The notes under the pieces are model-generated. The model worked only from the letters and a program-made list of their open reading frames with translations. It searched no databases and was not told the DNA's origin. DNA of 64,000 bases from Chlamydoabsidia padenii (Eukaryota; Mucoromycota; Mucoromycetes; Mucorales; Cunninghamellaceae). The position numbers and the translations under genes are program-made. Shown here piece after piece: positions 62,086-64,000 of the stretch (positions are counted from its first letter, which is position 1; each line of letters opens with the position of its first letter). The stretch spans positions 1,488,001-1,552,000 of the forward strand of contig JAIWND010000002.1 in assembly GCA_025330725.1 (NCBI GenBank), given 5' to 3'.

Positions 62086-62619
62086 TTAAAAACTCCGCCT
62101 ACCAGAGATAACTTCGAACCACATCAAAAAGTCACCCCTCAAAGAATAGATAGGGTATTTGAAAGTAGCCGGTTTACTATTTTGAAGAGCCAATGTGAGT
62201 TAGGACAACAGAAACTTATTATGCAAACTTACTTTTTTTCGAAAACAAAGTGACCAATCCAAGCCCATGTATACCCTAAGGAGAAGAAAAAAAAATTGAT
62301 AAGCTTAATGCATCCAAAACAGGAAATTGATTACCTACCTTGAAGAATTCCCGCCAGAATCAAATTGGGTCTTTTCTTGAGGATAGCAAGTAGAAAGAGC
62401 AAGACAGATATCGAAGTACCTATGGTTACAAGTATATAGTTAGAGTCACAGGTTGTAACGTCATATTTTGTGTATGTGTATACCTATGAGATGTAATCTT
62501 CGATTAGTACGATTACAGTGTTCGGACAGATAATAAGGATAAAAGGCAGTGAAGGTTTTGAATCCGCCTTCTGGGATGTTTCTTTTCGAGTAGTTATGGT
62601 TAGCTATCTTGTTTGACAT
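62086..62619 (-). CDS. Short Mpo1/DUF962-family protein
   Basis: Exons 62484-62619, 62339-62419, 62233-62275 and 62086-62176 give 116 residues. The first exon has TAFYPYYLSEHCNRTNRRLH, the DUF962 signature (FYP-[FY]-YL-x-x-H-x-N-R-x-x-R-R-L-H-x-x-G). The later exons have WAWIGHFVFEKNKPATFKYP and LRGDFLMW, ending SGRRSF at a TAA. Two hydrophobic segments between them suggest a membrane protein. Yeast Mpo1 is a 174-residue iron-dependent dioxygenase for alpha-oxidation in the ER. This copy lacks the extra length and resembles the short, bacterial-like form. Histidines of both halves are present, so the active site may be intact; catalysis is inferred. Confidence 0.85.
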
Positions 62620-63710
62620 GCTGGTTGACAAGAAGGAAAGAAGGAAAAGTGAAGAAGAAAAGTGGGGAGAGAAACTTGATTTATATGATATGTTGCTCCA
62701 ACATGTGACCCACAACTTTTTATTTAGTCTGAAATCCGTTTTGTTCAGCACCAGCAGCTGGTTTTAGTAGAGAATGCTACTCCACTTTAATTTCTTCTTT
62801 TATGTGAATTATAACCAACACAAAAAGGAAATTGTACGGTGGTTAGAGTGACTTGACCATCTCATTCTAGGCGCTCGATCAAGTAGGTGTATGTATACTT
62901 TGTAATGCATTGAAAGGTGTCTTTGGGAACATCCGTTGTATCTTTTGAAAAAAGGGGAATGAAAATTTTTTTGGTTCTCCGAATCTCCGATTGAACCCTA
63001 TGCGTGAGACCCTGATCCGATTACAAATTAGTCACGGTCGGGTTTTTAAATGATCATCTTCCCTTCCCTTTGCATGAATGCATTAAAAAGAGAGACACTC
63101 TCAACAATCACATAACTAAAGACTGTACTGGTGGCATTACACATTGATATTGACCAAAAGTGAATCAAATCATCATTGAAACTAGTCAAAACAGCGACTG
63201 TGCCGATAGATAGTACTTGTTGGATGGCATTGAGTATACATGCGGACATGAAGATGTCACAAGCAAAAGACAGAACCGCATAATAAAGCAACCATCTAAA
63301 TTACAGGGCAACGTTGTAATGTGGATTATACATTTGGATTGCCGCTGAGAAAAAAAAAGTAGCTAATGGCTCTAAAATCACTTTTTCATGCAATAGTAGA
63401 CCACTCCCTGTGATCATTTCTGTTTTTTTTTCTCTCTCTCTCCAAAGAGCTATCATATGGTGGTACCATTAAATGAAACTAGTTAAAAGGAAAGTAATAC
63501 GGCGGTGAGAATTTTCGGCCTGTGAGAATAAGAAGATTGAGCGCATGTAAGCGGGATTTGAAAATATTGACCCCCTAAATCTAACTGAATTCTGATTCGT
63601 CAGAAAATGATCCTTTCTGGTTAAACTAGAGAGATCGTCTCTATTTTTTTATATCTCCTTTTCTTTCCCTTTCTTCATTCTTTATTCGCCGCCGCCCTTC
63701 CATAGTGATA
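62620..63710. other. Intergenic, 1.1 kb
   Basis: Promoters of both flanking genes. Holds GTCGGGTTTTTAAATG (63037-63052) and GCGGGATTTGAAAATAT (63551-63567). An 81-codon minus-strand frame (63046-63291, two hydrophobic segments) starts near the first element, but has no recognised family. Confidence 0.45.
63551..63567 (+). promoter_or_regulatory. CGGGATTTGAAA element of the right-edge gene
   Basis: GCGGGATTTGAAAATAT, 144 bases upstream of the ATG at 63711, followed by a CT-rich leader. Confidence 0.6.
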
Positions 63711-64000
63711 ATGAGCCAACCATTATTAAACCATCATTCACTCGATGACGATTCCGATGAACACGACGACTGGAAAGAGTCCTCTTTAGTAAGAAAAACA
63801 ATAACAATATCTCATGGTACTTGCATAAGCTGATAATTTTAACCTTTTCTTCTTCCATCTTTACTCTATAGTCTTCAACACCCTCTTCATCAAGAAAATA
63901 CTTGTGCATTATATCCAGCGCGCTGGGTTTGACACTTGTTGGAATGATCATGGGAGCCTTCCTGACTCCTTTGAATCAAGGTAAGGAATGCATATACTCA
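63711..64000 (+). CDS. Membrane protein N-terminus (runs off right edge)
   Basis: Exons 63711-63788 and 63872-63980, with a GTAAGG donor at 63981, so the gene continues outside the window. About 62 residues are seen: an acidic, S-rich cytosolic N-terminus (MSQPLLNHHSLDDDSDEHDD) and one hydrophobic segment (YLCIISSALGLTLVGMIMGAFL). This suits a type II membrane protein or the first helix of a transporter. I cannot name it from this fragment. Confidence 0.7.

Noticed and set aside
63046..63291. 81-codon minus-strand frame with two hydrophobic segments
   Set aside because: No ATG context, partner exons or family match. A promoter-like element is nearby, but it overlaps the frame end rather than preceding it.

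Overview
The window looks like nuclear DNA of a filamentous early-diverging fungus, most likely Mucoromycota (inference). The signs are AT-rich, compact genes, many short GT..AG introns of roughly 50-150 bases, T-runs inside introns, Q/N/S-rich proteins, and a eukaryotic gene set: AP-3 delta, Rrp4, Dbp4/DDX10, Gpi1/PIG-Q, App1, Golgi apyrase, ferric reductase, a Zn2Cys6 regulator and a chitin-synthase-activator-like Sel1 protein. No rRNA, tRNA, CRISPR array or intact transposon was recognised.

Layout. 1-6685 (+) is the 3' part of a very large gene (15 exons in view) for an alpha-2-macroglobulin-like multidomain protein. 8327-10185 (+) encodes an MFSD1-type transporter. 10.6-11.4 kb holds three copies of a ~235-base tandem repeat. 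A DCAF4-like WD40 gene (11703-13178, -) diverges from an unrecognised gene (13412-14243, +). A broken PLD-family gene lies at ~14.7-16.06 kb. DBP4 (16578-19477, -) and RRP4 (19676-20907, +) share a 198-base divergent promoter. APL5/AP-3 delta (21354-25065, +) and a purple acid phosphatase (25607-27295, +) follow, then a decayed multi-exon gene (~27.8-28.9 kb).

Next are a Zn2Cys6 regulator with a 7-base microexon (29446-32681, -), a membrane apyrase (33550-36463, -), an SLC35F-type transporter (37432-39169, +), the Sel1/CaaX protein (39706-41667, +), a gene-poor AT-rich stretch (41.7-43.9 kb), a small three-exon gene (43939-44636, +), proline dehydrogenase (45595-47966, +), GPI1 (49192-52340, +), APP1 (53281-55686, -), a kinesin-14 tail and stalk lacking its motor (56170-57625, -), a ferric reductase (58954-61187, -), a short Mpo1/DUF962 protein (62086-62619, -) and the start of a membrane protein at the right edge.

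Genes that fit together: DBP4 and RRP4 (rRNA maturation, shared promoter); AP-3 delta with the MFSD1-like and SLC35F-like transporters (vacuole/lysosome traffic, inference only); Ynd1-type apyrase, Gpi1 and the Chs4-like protein (secretory pathway and cell surface). The most unusual signal is a recurrent element, (G)CGGGATTTGAAA, found at about 15 close matches plus variants almost only upstream of genes and in a few introns. It resembles a fused E2F/CDE half-site and CHR (TTYRAA) site.

Exon boundaries were read by hand from splice signals. For each complete multi-exon model the exon lengths sum to a whole number of codons. No homology search was possible, so family names rest on recognised motifs.
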